NCBI GenBank assembly: GCA_964495885.1
Contig: CAZBWO010000003.1
Location: 62,001-126,000, forward strand
Source of the DNA: PALG01 sp964495885
GTDB taxonomy: Bacteria; Bacteroidota; Bacteroidia; Flavobacteriales; Flavobacteriaceae
Length of the DNA stretch: 64,000 bases
Reading direction: 5' to 3'
In this document: one piece after another, positions 48,959 to 57,988 of the stretch
Position numbering within the stretch: position 1 is the stretch's first letter
Layout: each line of letters begins with the position of its first letter
Notes under the pieces: model-generated
What the model saw: the letters and a program-made list of their open reading frames with translations, nothing else
Told to the model about the DNA's origin: nothing
Database searches by the model: none
Made by a program: the position numbers and the translations under genes

Positions 48959-51688
48959 CTAACAGCCATGGTTGATGTTGGCCTGTGCAGAAGCGATGCG
49001 CGCAATGGGCACCCGGAATGGGGAACAACTCACATAATCCAATCCGGTGGTACAGAAGAAATCTACAGAATCCGGATCGCCTCCATGTTCGCCGCAAACG
49101 CCTACTTTCAAGTTGGGTTTTACCCGGCGTCCTTTTTCCACACCCATTTGAACGAGTTGGCCAACGCCTTCCCGGTCTATTACCTCAAACGGATCGTGTT
49201 TCAAGATGCCTTTTTTAAGGTAGATGGGTAAGAACTTACCAGCGTCATCCCGTGAATAACCATAGGTCATTTGGGTAAGGTCATTGGTGCCAAAGGAGAA
49301 GAAATCTGCCTTTTCGGCAATGGCTTCGGCGGTAAGGACGGCCCGTGGTACCTCAATCATGGTACCCACTAGGTAGTCTACCGTATCACCACGTTCTTCA
49401 AAGATGGCACGGGCAGTACCTCTAATGATACTTTCCTGTTGCTCAAATTCCTCTAAGGTTCCTACCAAGGGGATCATGATTTCAGGGGTTACGGTAATGC
49501 CTTTCTGTTTTAGGTTCAAGGCAGCTTCAATGATGGCACGGGTTTGCATCTCGGTGATTTCCGGATAGGTATTTCCCAATCGGCAACCACGGTGTCCCAA
49601 CATAGGGTTGAACTCTTCCAATTCAGCTACTTTATTCTTCACGGCCATTAAGGAGATGTGCATCTCTTCGGCCAATTCTTTTTGAGTAGCCAATTGGTGG
49701 GGTACAAATTCATGTAACGGTGGATCCAATAACCGAATGGTCACTGGAAGTCCCTGCATGGCTTCAAAGATACCTTCAAAGTCTTCCCGTTGCATGGGCA
49801 ATAACTCATTCAATGCCTTGCGTCGTCCTTTTTCGGTAGGGGCCAGGATCATTTCCCGCATAGACTTGATACGGTCTGTTTCAAAGAACATGTGTTCGGT
49901 ACGGGTTAAACCAATTCCCTTGGCGCCAAAGTTTCGGGCCACAAGCGCATCCTTCGGTGTATCGGCATTGGCACGTACGGCCATGTTGGAAAACTTATCG
50001 GTTAGGTTCATCAGTTCGGCAAATTCGCCACTCAATTCAGGATATACCGTAGCTACTTTTCCTTCAATGATATTTCCGGTGGAACCGTTCAAGGACAGCC
50101 ACTCCCCTTCACGGAATACTTTTCCGTCTACTTCCACGGTACGTTGTTTGTAATTGATTTTCAAGGCACCGGCGCCAGACACGCAGCATTTTCCCATTCC
50201 ACGGGCCACTACGGCGGCATGGGAAGTCATTCCTCCGCGGGTGGTTAAAATCCCTTTGGCAAGGTGCATCCCTTCCACATCCTCTGGGGAAGTTTCCACC
50301 CGTACCAAGATGGTGTTTCGGTAGCGGTCTGCCTCATCGGCAAAGAAGACAATCTGTCCCGTAGCGGCACCTGGTGAGGCGGGAAGCCCTTGGGCAATGA
50401 TATGGGCTTTCTTCAAGGCTTTAGGATCAAATACCGGGTGCAATAATTCATCCAGTTTATTAGGTTCAATCATTTTGAGGGCGTCCTCTTCAGTAATCAT
50501 TGCCTCTTTTAGCAAGTCCATGGCAATTTTCACCATGGCAGAACCGGTACGTTTTCCGTTACGCGTTTGTAGGATCCATAGTTTTCCATCCTGAATGGTA
50601 AACTCCATATCCTGCATATTGCGGTAGTGGTCCTCTAATTGCTGCTGATATCCATCCAGTTCCTTGTAGATTTCAGGCATCAATTCTTCCAAGGAAGGAT
50701 ACAGGGCTACCCGTACCTCTTCATCTATCTTGGCTAGTTTGGCCCATCGTTGGGAACCCAATTTGGTAATCTGTTGTGGGGTGCGTACTCCAGAAACCAC
50801 ATCTTCCCCTTGGGCATTGATGAGGTATTCGCCATTGAATTTGTTTTCACCGGTAGCGGCATCACGGGTAAAGCATACCCCTGTTCCGGAGTTGTTGCCC
50901 ATGTTTCCGAAGACCATGGCCTGCACGTTCACGGCAGTACCCCAATCTGACGGGTAATTATGCATAGAGCGGTAGTAGACGGCACGGTCCCCGTTCCAGC
51001 TATTGAATACGGCAATGATAGCGCCCCAGAGTTGTTCCCATGGGTCTACGGGGAAGTCGTGTCCCGTACGCTTTTTCACAATATCCTTAAAGTCGTAGAC
51101 CAAGTCTTTGAGGTCCTGTACGCTAAATTCGGTATCCAGTAGGATGCCCCGTTTATCCTTAAGGTGGTCCATTACTTCCTCAAACGGATCCAGATCTTCC
51201 TTGGTTTCGGGTTTAAGACCCAGTACGACGCTTCCGTACATCTGAATGAACCTACGGTAGGAATCCCAGGCAAAGCGTTCGTTATTGGTTTGTTGGGCCA
51301 ATCCCAAGACAGCGGTATCGTTCAATCCAAGATTCAGGACGGTATCCATCATACCGGGCATGGAAACCCGTGCTCCAGAACGCACCGATAACAATAGCGG
51401 TGCTTTCTCATCGCCAAAGGTGGCTCCCATGGCGCTTTCTATGCGGGCTACTGCCTCGCGTAAATCATCTTTCAGCAGTTGGTGTACGGCTGCTTCACCA
51501 AGTTCATTGTACTCTGTACAAACTTCGGTACTAATCGTGAACCCCGGGGGCACCGGAATGCCCAGGGCACTCATTTCAGCAAGGTTGGCACCTTTTCCAC
51601 CCAAGAGGTTTTTCATGTCACTGTTCCCGTCGGCGGAATTTGCTCCAAACTTGAAAATGCGCATCTTTTTTGCTTCCATCACTTCCAT
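48959..51688 (-). CDS. ppdK: pyruvate, phosphate dikinase
   Basis: A 909-residue enzyme interconverting pyruvate + ATP + Pi and PEP + AMP + PPi. The N-terminal ATP-grasp domain has LLGGKGANLAEMSALGIPVPPGF; the phosphohistidine swivel domain is TRGGMTSHAAVVARGMGKCCVSG; the C-terminal PEP/pyruvate barrel has LGHRGCRLG and FSFGTNDLTQMTYGYSRDDAGKF, and CGEHGGDP near the end. Start at the ATG at 51688; a TTG three codons earlier is possible. Length is normal for bacterial PPDK (~875-910). Confidence 0.95.
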   Translation of the reverse strand: MEVMEAKKMRIFKFGANSADGNSDMKNLLGGKGANLAEMSALGIPVPPGFTISTEVCTEYNELGEAAVHQLLKDDLREAVARIESAMGATFGDEKAPLLLSVRSGARVSMPGMMDTVLNLGLNDTAVLGLAQQTNNERFAWDSYRRFIQMYGSVVLGLKPETKEDLDPFEEVMDHLKDKRGILLDTEFSVQDLKDLVYDFKDIVKKRTGHDFPVDPWEQLWGAIIAVFNSWNGDRAVYYRSMHNYPSDWGTAVNVQAMVFGNMGNNSGTGVCFTRDAATGENKFNGEYLINAQGEDVVSGVRTPQQITKLGSQRWAKLAKIDEEVRVALYPSLEELMPEIYKELDGYQQQLEDHYRNMQDMEFTIQDGKLWILQTRNGKRTGSAMVKIAMDLLKEAMITEEDALKMIEPNKLDELLHPVFDPKALKKAHIIAQGLPASPGAATGQIVFFADEADRYRNTILVRVETSPEDVEGMHLAKGILTTRGGMTSHAAVVARGMGKCCVSGAGALKINYKQRTVEVDGKVFREGEWLSLNGSTGNIIEGKVATVYPELSGEFAELMNLTDKFSNMAVRANADTPKDALVARNFGAKGIGLTRTEHMFFETDRIKSMREMILAPTEKGRRKALNELLPMQREDFEGIFEAMQGLPVTIRLLDPPLHEFVPHQLATQKELAEEMHISLMAVKNKVAELEEFNPMLGHRGCRLGNTYPEITEMQTRAIIEAALNLKQKGITVTPEIMIPLVGTLEEFEQQESIIRGTARAIFEERGDTVDYLVGTMIEVPRAVLTAEAIAEKADFFSFGTNDLTQMTYGYSRDDAGKFLPIYLKKGILKHDPFEVIDREGVGQLVQMGVEKGRRVKPNLKVGVCGEHGGDPDSVDFFCTTGLDYVSCSPFRVPIARIASAQANINHGC

Positions 51689-51787
51689 GATTTTCAATAT
51701 TTAAGGGGTTGTAAATAAGCACTAAAGGTACGGTGGGATCTATGGTGGGTATATGATATTGGTCATAGGATGGTGTTGGAAGGGGGG

Positions 51788-51860
51788 TGAGTAGTGAGTA
51801 GTGAGTAGTGAATAGTGAGTAGTGAGTAGTGAATAGTGAGAAGTGAGACGTGAACAGTTA
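51788..51860. repeat. GTGAGTA/GTGAATA tandem repeat tract
   Basis: About eight units of GTGA(G/A)TA(GT) decaying into GTGAGAAGTGAGACGTGAACAG. The same type as 25537-25568. The intergenic stretch 51698-52241 consists of this, a GAGTCAGGACGGG block (51908-51920), a GTCATTC...GAATCTC block and the 107-bp repeat; no gene is seen. Confidence 0.85.
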
Positions 51861-52018
51861 AATGTTGCAAGTTGAATGTTGCAGGATTAAATGGAAACAG
51901 GAATCAAGAGTCAGGACGGGGAAAAGGTTAGGAGTTAGGGAATGTAAAATATCAAATGCAAAATGTAAAAGTCCAAAAGGAAGGGTTGGGTGTTGAAAGT
52001 TGAGGGTTTAAGGTTGCA

Positions 52019-52057
52019 TGTCATTCAGAACCCCAACTTGTTGGGGTGAAGAATCTC
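52019..52057. repeat. GTCATTC...GAATCTC dispersed repeat (copy 1)
   Basis: TGTCATTCAGAACCCCAACT...TGAAGAATCTC with a CCCCAACTTGTTGGGG hairpin in the middle. Related copies: 57377-57404 and 63943-63970. Confidence 0.65.
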
Positions 52058-52163
52058 CCGCGCGGCAGGCTGGCCCCTTCGCTAAAAAGGTATACCATAC
52101 CTTTTCTTACCGCTTGGTCCGGTGGCAGCCCAAAGGGCTGACGGGGTGGGTTATCACTTTGCA
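52057..52163. repeat. 107-bp structured repeat, copy A
   Basis: Same length as 54678-54784, with 7 differences. Contains hairpins AAAAGGTAT/ATACCTTTT and CAGCCC-AAA-GGGCTG. Confidence 0.9.
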
Positions 52164-52236
52164 ACTCTGTTACTTTGCATCTTTGAATCTTTGAATCTTT
52201 GCATCTCAGCCCCTCTGCCTCTTTGAAACTTTGTTA
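52164..52236. repeat. CTTTG-rich degenerate repeat tract
   Basis: Units such as CTTTGCATCTTTGAATCTTTGAAT repeat every 10-11 bp. Similar tracts follow copy B (54785-54836) and occur at 53019-53070, 56620-56643 and 59166-59199. Confidence 0.65.
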
Positions 52237-52241
52237 CCAAT

Positions 52242-52871
52242 TTACGGGGATACCCTAATGCGTACCAAGAGGTTGGTATTATGCCATTCACTGGCAGAAA
52301 GATTCCTACGGCCAGGGCTAAAAGGCCAAGGATCACGTACAATAGCGTTTACCACAGAGCCCCTTCCAAACTGGTCCCTATCATATTCAAGGGCTGTTAA
52401 TACCATGGCATGACCTTGGGTTCCAATAATTAAAGGGTAATCATTGGCCAAGTCATTGGAAGCAGAAATGGGATTGGCACTATAAGTCTCTGCCCTAACG
52501 GTAAACCGGTACCCGTCCCTGTCTACATAGGTTTTGTTTAGGGCACTTAAGATATCCCTATACGTTCCGGGCATGTTACGAATATTTCCCCAGGTCTGAT
52601 AGACGATATCTTCTTGCGTAATATTGTACCCATAATAATTCAGTACCGCTTCAATGGATGCTGCCCAACACCACTGACTCGCCCTTTGTCGGTCACTGGC
52701 TACTACATTTAGTATGGAAGAATTGATACCGGCCACGCACCGTTGCACCCCATTGACATTATAACTCCCGCAACGCAATCCTACAATAGTGTCTAGATCT
52801 ACAGTGGTATTTAAAGAGGGGGTTAAAAAGGAAGCCCCGGTAAAGACTAGGATTAAAAATAACTTACTCAT
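52242..52871 (-). CDS. secreted papain-like cysteine protease
   Basis: A 209-residue protein with a signal peptide (to about residue 20). The papain-like (C39_2/C70-type) core has QWCWAASIEAVLNYYG with the nucleophile Cys at the start of the long helix, GTQGHAMVLTALEYD with the His, and IVRDPWPFSP with the Asp. An N-terminal GLRCGSYNVNGVQRCVAG gives a probable disulfide. It has no neighbour on the same strand that suggests a substrate. Confidence 0.8.
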   Translation of the reverse strand: MSKLFLILVFTGASFLTPSLNTTVDLDTIVGLRCGSYNVNGVQRCVAGINSSILNVVASDRQRASQWCWAASIEAVLNYYGYNITQEDIVYQTWGNIRNMPGTYRDILSALNKTYVDRDGYRFTVRAETYSANPISASNDLANDYPLIIGTQGHAMVLTALEYDRDQFGRGSVVNAIVRDPWPFSPGRRNLSASEWHNTNLLVRIRVSP

Positions 52872-53114
52872 GTTCTATTGTTTTTCGTTTCCTTAAATAT
52901 AAGATGTTTAACCTTCGTTTTTTATACCCAATATGGGGTAATTTACGGGTTCCAATAGCATAAGGATTTGAGGCTTTTTACCAATACCAGTAAACGGCTA
53001 TTCCCCTCTGTCACGTTTTTGCAAAGCGTGCCTGTTTTCCCTTTGCCTCTTTGCATCTCTGCCACTTTGAAGCTGCCCCCCATCCAATTCCCATAAATTT
53101 CCTACCTTCATCCC

Positions 53115-54560
53115 ATGCGTGCCTTTACCCGCTATCAGCAGCTAGGGTTTATCCTTGGCCCCCTACTATTTGTGATCCTGCTCTGCTGGCCCACCACCTT
53201 GGTATCCCCCACCATGGACCCCGTTGTGGCCGTGGCCGTGTGGATGATTGTTTGGTGGATTAGCGAAGCGGTGGCCCTACCCGTAACCGCCCTACTTCCT
53301 ATGGTACTCTTCCCTTTATTGGGGGTGATGGATATAGGGGCTGTTTCGGCGAATTATGCCAATCCCATTGTGTTCTTGTTCTTTGGTGGATTTGTCATAG
53401 CCCTGGCCTTGGAAAAGGTACAACTGCACAAACGTATTGCCCTCTCCATCCTCAAGCTCACTGGCACTAAAGCCAACGGAATTGTCCTTGGTTTTATGAT
53501 TGCCACGGCGGGGATGAGTATGTGGATTTCCAACACGGCAAGTACCGTGGTGATGTTGCCTATTGCCGTTTCGGTGATTGCGTTGCTCATAGATGATGCC
53601 GATGGCTTTACTAAAAACGACCGCAAGTTTGCCTTGTCTATTATGCTGGGGATTGCCTTTGCAGCCAATATAGGCGGGATGGCTACTTTAATTGGGACTC
53701 CACCCAATTCGGTGATGTTGGCCTTCCTGAATGAAACCTACCAAATAGACATTGGGTTCTTTCAATGGATGAAACTGGGGGTTCCTTTTTCCATAGTGCT
53801 ATTATTCATTGCCTATTTTCTGTTGGTAAAAGTATTTTACCCCAATCATTTGGGACGTCTGAACACCTCTGGCGAAGTGATTCAGCAGGAATTGGACAAG
53901 CTGGGCAAGCTTTCCCGTGGGGAAAAGGTGGTGCTGGGTATCTTCCTATTGACTGCTACCGCCTGGATTTTACGTAGTAGCCTGAATAGCTGGTTTCCCA
54001 ATTTAAACCTTACCGATACCACCATTAGTATGGTAGCTGCCGTGGCCATGTTTGTGGTGCCACTGGATTTCAAAAAAGGGGGCTTTCCGTTGGATTGGAA
54101 TGATACGTCCCGACTCCCATGGGGGATCCTCATCCTGTTTGGGGGCGGATTGGCCCTTGCGGCCGGACTCGCCAATGCCGGGTTTATGGATATGGTAGGG
54201 GATTATATTGCCACTAAGACCCATTGGAGCATCTGGGTGGTGACGGCAGTGCTCATCTTCTTGATGCTCTTTATGACCGAACTTATGAGCAACGTGGCCC
54301 TGGTGACCATCTTGGTGCCCCTCGTGGTAGGGATAGCCCTAGGGCTGGATGTACCACTATTGCAATTGGTGATTCCCGTGACCTTGGCAGCCAGTTGTGC
54401 CTTTATGCTGCCCATGGCCACACCCCCCAATGCCATTGTATTTGCCAGCGGGCATGTGCAGGTACACCAAATGGCCCGTATTGGTATCGTGCTAAACTTG
54501 ATTGCCGTAGGACTATTATGTGTGGTGGCCTATGCGGTCGTGCCGTGGTTGTTTGGTTAG
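53115..54560 (+). CDS. SLC13/DASS-family Na+/anion (dicarboxylate-type) symporter
   Basis: A 481-residue membrane protein with ~11-12 hydrophobic helices. DASS landmarks: WWISEAVALPVTALLP, the first SNT motif WISNTASTVVMLP, GTPPNSVMLAFL, the second motif MTELMSNVALVTILVP, and PMATPPNAIVFASG. Transports dicarboxylates, sulfate or citrate with Na+; the exact substrate is not readable. It sits between copies A and B of the 107-bp repeat. Confidence 0.9.
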   Translation: MRAFTRYQQLGFILGPLLFVILLCWPTTLVSPTMDPVVAVAVWMIVWWISEAVALPVTALLPMVLFPLLGVMDIGAVSANYANPIVFLFFGGFVIALALEKVQLHKRIALSILKLTGTKANGIVLGFMIATAGMSMWISNTASTVVMLPIAVSVIALLIDDADGFTKNDRKFALSIMLGIAFAANIGGMATLIGTPPNSVMLAFLNETYQIDIGFFQWMKLGVPFSIVLLFIAYFLLVKVFYPNHLGRLNTSGEVIQQELDKLGKLSRGEKVVLGIFLLTATAWILRSSLNSWFPNLNLTDTTISMVAAVAMFVVPLDFKKGGFPLDWNDTSRLPWGILILFGGGLALAAGLANAGFMDMVGDYIATKTHWSIWVVTAVLIFLMLFMTELMSNVALVTILVPLVVGIALGLDVPLLQLVIPVTLAASCAFMLPMATPPNAIVFASGHVQVHQMARIGIVLNLIAVGLLCVVAYAVVPWLFG

Positions 54561-54609
54561 AAACTATTGTTTATTATTATTACTATTTTTTATTAGGAAT
54601 CAGGAGGCA

Positions 54610-54630
54610 GGAGTCAAGAGTCAGGACGGG
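54610..54630. repeat. GAGTCAGGACGGG dispersed block
   Basis: GAGTCAAGAGTCAGGACGGG. Related copies are at 51902-51920 and 56721-56733; the following CGTTAGACGT is shared with 56744-56753. The gap 54561-54892 holds this, copy B and a CTTTG tract, and no gene. Confidence 0.6.
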
Positions 54631-54677
54631 GAAACGTTAGACGTAAAAAGTGAAACGTTGCAGGTATGGAGATATTG

Positions 54678-54784
54678 CCCGCGCGGCAGGCTGGCCCATT
54701 CGCTAAAAAGGCATACTATGCCTTTTCTTAACGCTCGGTCCGGTGGCAGCCCAAAGGGCTGACGGGGTGGGTTGTCACTTTGCA
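54678..54784. repeat. 107-bp structured repeat, copy B
   Basis: Same orientation and length as 52057-52163. The first hairpin reads AAAAGGCAT/ATGCCTTTT, i.e. both arms changed together relative to copy A. Confidence 0.9.
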
Positions 54785-54892
54785 CCTCTGTCACTCTGAA
54801 ACTGTGAAACTCTGCATCTTTGCCACTTTGAATGTCGTTGTGTGCGGGTTGTAATGAGAACCAACTCCTCAACGTCTATGTATAAAGACACA

Positions 54893-56551
54893 TTAGCGTA
54901 CCCCTCTGTAAAAAAGGAATTGTGCTCCAGGGATGCCTGGTACGGTAATTTCCTGATAATTATCTAGAATGATCCCATCCCTCCTAGCCTGTTCAAGGCG
55001 TGCAGTGTCATTATTGGCTATGGCATATTTGGGGAAGGCCCTATTGCGATGGCTCCCATAATCCCTGGAATACCGGTTGTTTCTATGACTGGCCGAACCA
55101 GAGTTATAGGCAGGCAGGCCTTGCGGACTTACCCAGTGGGTAGCCCCGTGGGTGGGGTCGTTGGCAGTTCGGTTTGAATCAGACAGGACTGTATGGGTTG
55201 CTTGGAGCGAATCTACGAAGTTTTCAATAAAAGTAAGTTGCTGTGCTAAGGTACCATAGCCATTCCACCGTACACTTAACCGCACATAGCCAGAGAGGTC
55301 TGCACCCCTGTTGGCAGCAACATTACCTCCATTTCTGTTTAGCCAGGCATAGCCTACGGCACGTTGTGCAGCTTCCCCAAAGCTACCCCCTTCATTAAAG
55401 ACAATGTTGGCCAAGGTTAAAAAGTCATCCCCTTCTGCAAGATGCGCAGTGAGGGTGCTGCGTAACGTTCTTCGGAAGCGTACCAAATTTCGAACCCTCC
55501 CTTCAAGCGTGTCCCTTAGATCCTGTGCAATGCTTCCCCCTAATCTACGCATATATCGGGTGATGAGTTGGGAAGTCCATTGGTCGAAGTCCAGTACCAA
55601 CTGCCGTGTATACCGAAGTCTGCTTCTATCTGAACTGGAAAGGATTTCCGTAGGATTCCCTGCTAATAAAGGGCTGGCAGGAGGTGTTGCGGGCGCAGCA
55701 GGCTGCGCAGGTGTAGGAGTTGTAGGGGGTGTGGTAGGTGCATGAGCAGGAGGTGTTGCAGCTGCAGTAGCATCAAACCCAGGAATGGCCAAAAGGTCAT
55801 TTAAGCCAATGGTATCATCGGTAAGCTCGTTGGCTTGTCTAATGGCCTCAATACTTACCCCATATTCACGTGCCAATCCGCCCAAGGTATCCCCACCCTC
55901 TACGCGATGCTCCCTAATGGGGATGTGCAATACCTGATTGGGATGAATGGTACTGCCCCTTGCTATAGACGGATTGGCATCTAACAATTGTTGTGTGGTA
56001 ATCCCGTAGCGTTGGGCAATTACGCCAACGCTTTGTCCCTCTGTCACCCTATGATCATATTTTTGAATCATATCTTGCGAGGATTGTAGGGTATGGGTAA
56101 GCTCATGAGCAAGTAGGTGCTTCCCTTTTTGGGTGTTGGGTTGATAGCTCCCTTTTTGAAAGTACACATCTTTATTATGGGCAAAAGCTTCAGAGCCTAA
56201 TTCCTGGTTCATGTTGTGGGCGTCCTCTCCCTGATGGACTTTCACATCGTTAATTTTTGGTCCGAAGAACGGAATCATTTCAGCCTTCACTTCTTTAGAA
56301 AGCGAATCCCCTTCCCCTTTGGTTTTAGATAAGGTATCAGGGAGGGTGTTGGCTTTAGAAACAGGAGGCTTTGTAGGATTGCTTTTACGTTGAATGTTGG
56401 GTGCTTCCCCTTTTGGGGCAACCGAAGTACTGTTCTTAGGAAAAAAGCTATTCTTTTCCATGAAGAATGATTCCTTTTCACCCTGTTCATGTTGTAATTG
56501 GGTGGTAGGGTTTTGAGGTCCCTTCATTGGATGTCTGGTACTCCACACCAT
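54893..56551 (-). CDS. eCIS-core (DUF4157) / LysM / cell-wall-hydrolase-like fusion protein
   Basis: A 552-residue multidomain protein with no signal peptide. Residues ~85-160 are an eCIS-core/DUF4157 domain: KVHQGEDAHNMNQELGSEAF then LLAHELTHTLQSS with the zinc site His149-Glu150-x2-His153. Two LysM domains follow (about 166-211 and 215-257), then a Pro/Thr/Ala linker (261-295). The C-terminal domain has IVFNEGGSFGEAAQRAVGYAWLN and THWVSPQGLPAYN, like SleB/CwlJ-type peptidoglycan hydrolases. DUF4157 proteins are linked with contractile-injection cargo and polymorphic toxins. No injection-system genes are in this window. Confidence 0.8.
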   Translation of the reverse strand: MVWSTRHPMKGPQNPTTQLQHEQGEKESFFMEKNSFFPKNSTSVAPKGEAPNIQRKSNPTKPPVSKANTLPDTLSKTKGEGDSLSKEVKAEMIPFFGPKINDVKVHQGEDAHNMNQELGSEAFAHNKDVYFQKGSYQPNTQKGKHLLAHELTHTLQSSQDMIQKYDHRVTEGQSVGVIAQRYGITTQQLLDANPSIARGSTIHPNQVLHIPIREHRVEGGDTLGGLAREYGVSIEAIRQANELTDDTIGLNDLLAIPGFDATAAATPPAHAPTTPPTTPTPAQPAAPATPPASPLLAGNPTEILSSSDRSRLRYTRQLVLDFDQWTSQLITRYMRRLGGSIAQDLRDTLEGRVRNLVRFRRTLRSTLTAHLAEGDDFLTLANIVFNEGGSFGEAAQRAVGYAWLNRNGGNVAANRGADLSGYVRLSVRWNGYGTLAQQLTFIENFVDSLQATHTVLSDSNRTANDPTHGATHWVSPQGLPAYNSGSASHRNNRYSRDYGSHRNRAFPKYAIANNDTARLEQARRDGIILDNYQEITVPGIPGAQFLFYRGVR

Positions 56552-56720
56552 AGACTTAAAAGTAAGGATTCAGGAGGGAAGGGAAAAGGGGGAAAATCCT
56601 TTTTTAAAAGGGTATTTTGCCCCTTTGCAACTTTGAATCTTTGAGCGTCACTTCCAGTGGCACGCCGTAGGCGGATTGTATGGAGAAGTCATTTATTTGG
56701 AATCACGAGACACGAAACAC

Positions 56721-56753
56721 GAGTCAGGACGGGAAACGTGAATCGTTAGACGT
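56721..56753. repeat. GAGTCAGGACGGG / CGTTAGACGT dispersed block
   Basis: Third copy of this block. The gap 56552-56860 has it plus a short CTTTG tract and TTGAGCGTCACTTCCAGTGG; no gene is seen. Confidence 0.55.
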
Positions 56754-56860
56754 GAGAAGTGAAGCGTTAGGGGATTTATCCTTATGTAAATCAGTGTTTT
56801 AACTCTTTTATACTTCATTTAGTACTACTACCTTAGGGGTCATAACTTTTTAATTTCACG

Positions 56861-57361
56861 ATGATGTTCCATTCCATTAAAATAGTGGTGGGTATTGTGA
56901 TTCTTACCTGTACCCTATTTGGGTGTACTTGCAATGATATGAGCGATACCATTACCCTCACCTTCACTAAGAAAGGAGATGAATATGTAGCTACAGAGAC
57001 TTTAGCAAACTTTGCAAAACCGGAATGTGAGCTGCTATCTGTTACCATTGTTGATAAATCTGGGGCAGGCATTAACAGTATAAGACTTACTGCCCCAGAT
57101 CACGATGGGGACTATTCGGCATGTAGCCTATATTACCAAAGCGTAAAAGGTGGCTATGGTAGATATTTAGGTGGTTTCTTTATTAAAGAAGGAAACACCT
57201 ATACCGCTAAAAACCAAGAACAGCTGGTAGTTTTATCAGATGGCAGGAAAAGCCGCACCGAATGCCCGGTGGTCTCCGTAACCGGGAATTGGATCTTGAC
57301 CATACACTCTGCTTCCAGTATCCGTGAGCGGGAGTTTACCATTAAGTTTGAGTATAGGTAA
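56861..57361 (+). CDS. predicted lipoprotein of unknown function
   Basis: A 166-residue protein with an SPII signal (MMFHSIKIVVGIVILTCTLF, lipobox LFGC at ~Cys22). The mature part contains Cys pairs (FAKPECELL, YSACSLYY, RTECPVV), so disulfides are likely in the periplasm. The end ASSIREREFTIKFEYR is a beta strand pair. No family is recognised. Confidence 0.7.
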   Translation: MMFHSIKIVVGIVILTCTLFGCTCNDMSDTITLTFTKKGDEYVATETLANFAKPECELLSVTIVDKSGAGINSIRLTAPDHDGDYSACSLYYQSVKGGYGRYLGGFFIKEGNTYTAKNQEQLVVLSDGRKSRTECPVVSVTGNWILTIHSASSIREREFTIKFEYR

Positions 57362-57376
57362 CCAACTGCATTCCCT

Positions 57377-57404
57377 TGTCATTCCGACCAACGGGAGGAA
57401 TCTC
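57377..57404. repeat. GTCATTC...GAATCTC dispersed repeat (copy 2)
   Basis: TGTCATTCCGACCAACGGGA then GGAATCTC. A diverged member of the family at 52019 and 63943. Confidence 0.5.
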
Positions 57405-57419
57405 TTTACCATTCACGAA

Positions 57420-57638
57420 TCACGATTCCGAAATCAAAGGTAAATTATTAATGGATTTGTAGATCACTTCGGGATCTATGTTAAGGAATTCGCCCAGTTC
57501 GCAGCAGGTAATGTGCTGTTTGGGGTGTTTGCCTAAGGATTCCCTTAGTTCGTGAAGGAGTTGCCGGCAGTATTTAAGGCTCTTGCCCGTAAATACAATC
57601 ACGTCGTCTGGATAAATGATAAGTCGCTCTTTTTTCAT
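57420..57638 (-). CDS. small Bacteroidota-type putative DNA-binding protein
   Basis: A 72-residue protein: LIIYPDDVIVFTGKSLKYCRQLLHELRESLGKHPKQHI, spread over residues 6-43, then a second helix pair ITCCELGEFLNIDPEVIYKSI. The first part has an HTH-like pattern (the TGKS.KYCRQLL helix), known from small Bacteroidota proteins of unassigned function that are often near mobile or phage-like genes. The call is by resemblance. Confidence 0.55.
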   Translation of the reverse strand: MKKERLIIYPDDVIVFTGKSLKYCRQLLHELRESLGKHPKQHITCCELGEFLNIDPEVIYKSINNLPLISES

Positions 57639-57903
57639 GCTGTTTGTGGTTTAGTTAGACATCATGTTTTATAAGCATACCGCTTTTTAATACGGTACTT
57701 TCCATACAGTAGGTACTCCAGGGATCTTTGGGGCATGCATGCTTTTTTAATATGCACACATACAATGTAAACATAATAATACGCATTTTATTGTATACCA
57801 AGGCAATACATAGAATATTCTTACAAATAGACGCCCTAAAACATCAAAGTTGGATATGTAGGAGGGGTATATACGCTAAAAAAAAGGGTGTAGGGAGCTG
57901 GGT

Positions 57904-57951
57904 GGGGGTATGGTGGGGTTATACTGGGGTTAAGGTGGGGTTAAGGTGGGG
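57904..57951 (+). repeat. G-quadruplex-prone telomere-like array
   Basis: Five runs of four or more G (57904-57908, 57914-57917, 57926-57929, 57937-57940, 57948-57951) on one strand. The last units are an 11-bp tandem repeat, GGGGTTAAGGT. The 57639-58242 gap carries this and the next repeat and no convincing gene. Confidence 0.8.
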
Positions 57952-57988
57952 TTAAGTCCATTTGGAAAATACTTCCCTTTTATGGACA

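Noticed and set aside
49737..50153. Plus-strand frames inside ppdK
   Set aside because: Antisense to a highly conserved enzyme; no supporting motif.
51788..51860. CRISPR-like array
   Set aside because: The units are 7-9 bp, adjoining and degenerate; there are no spacers of constant length and no cas genes.
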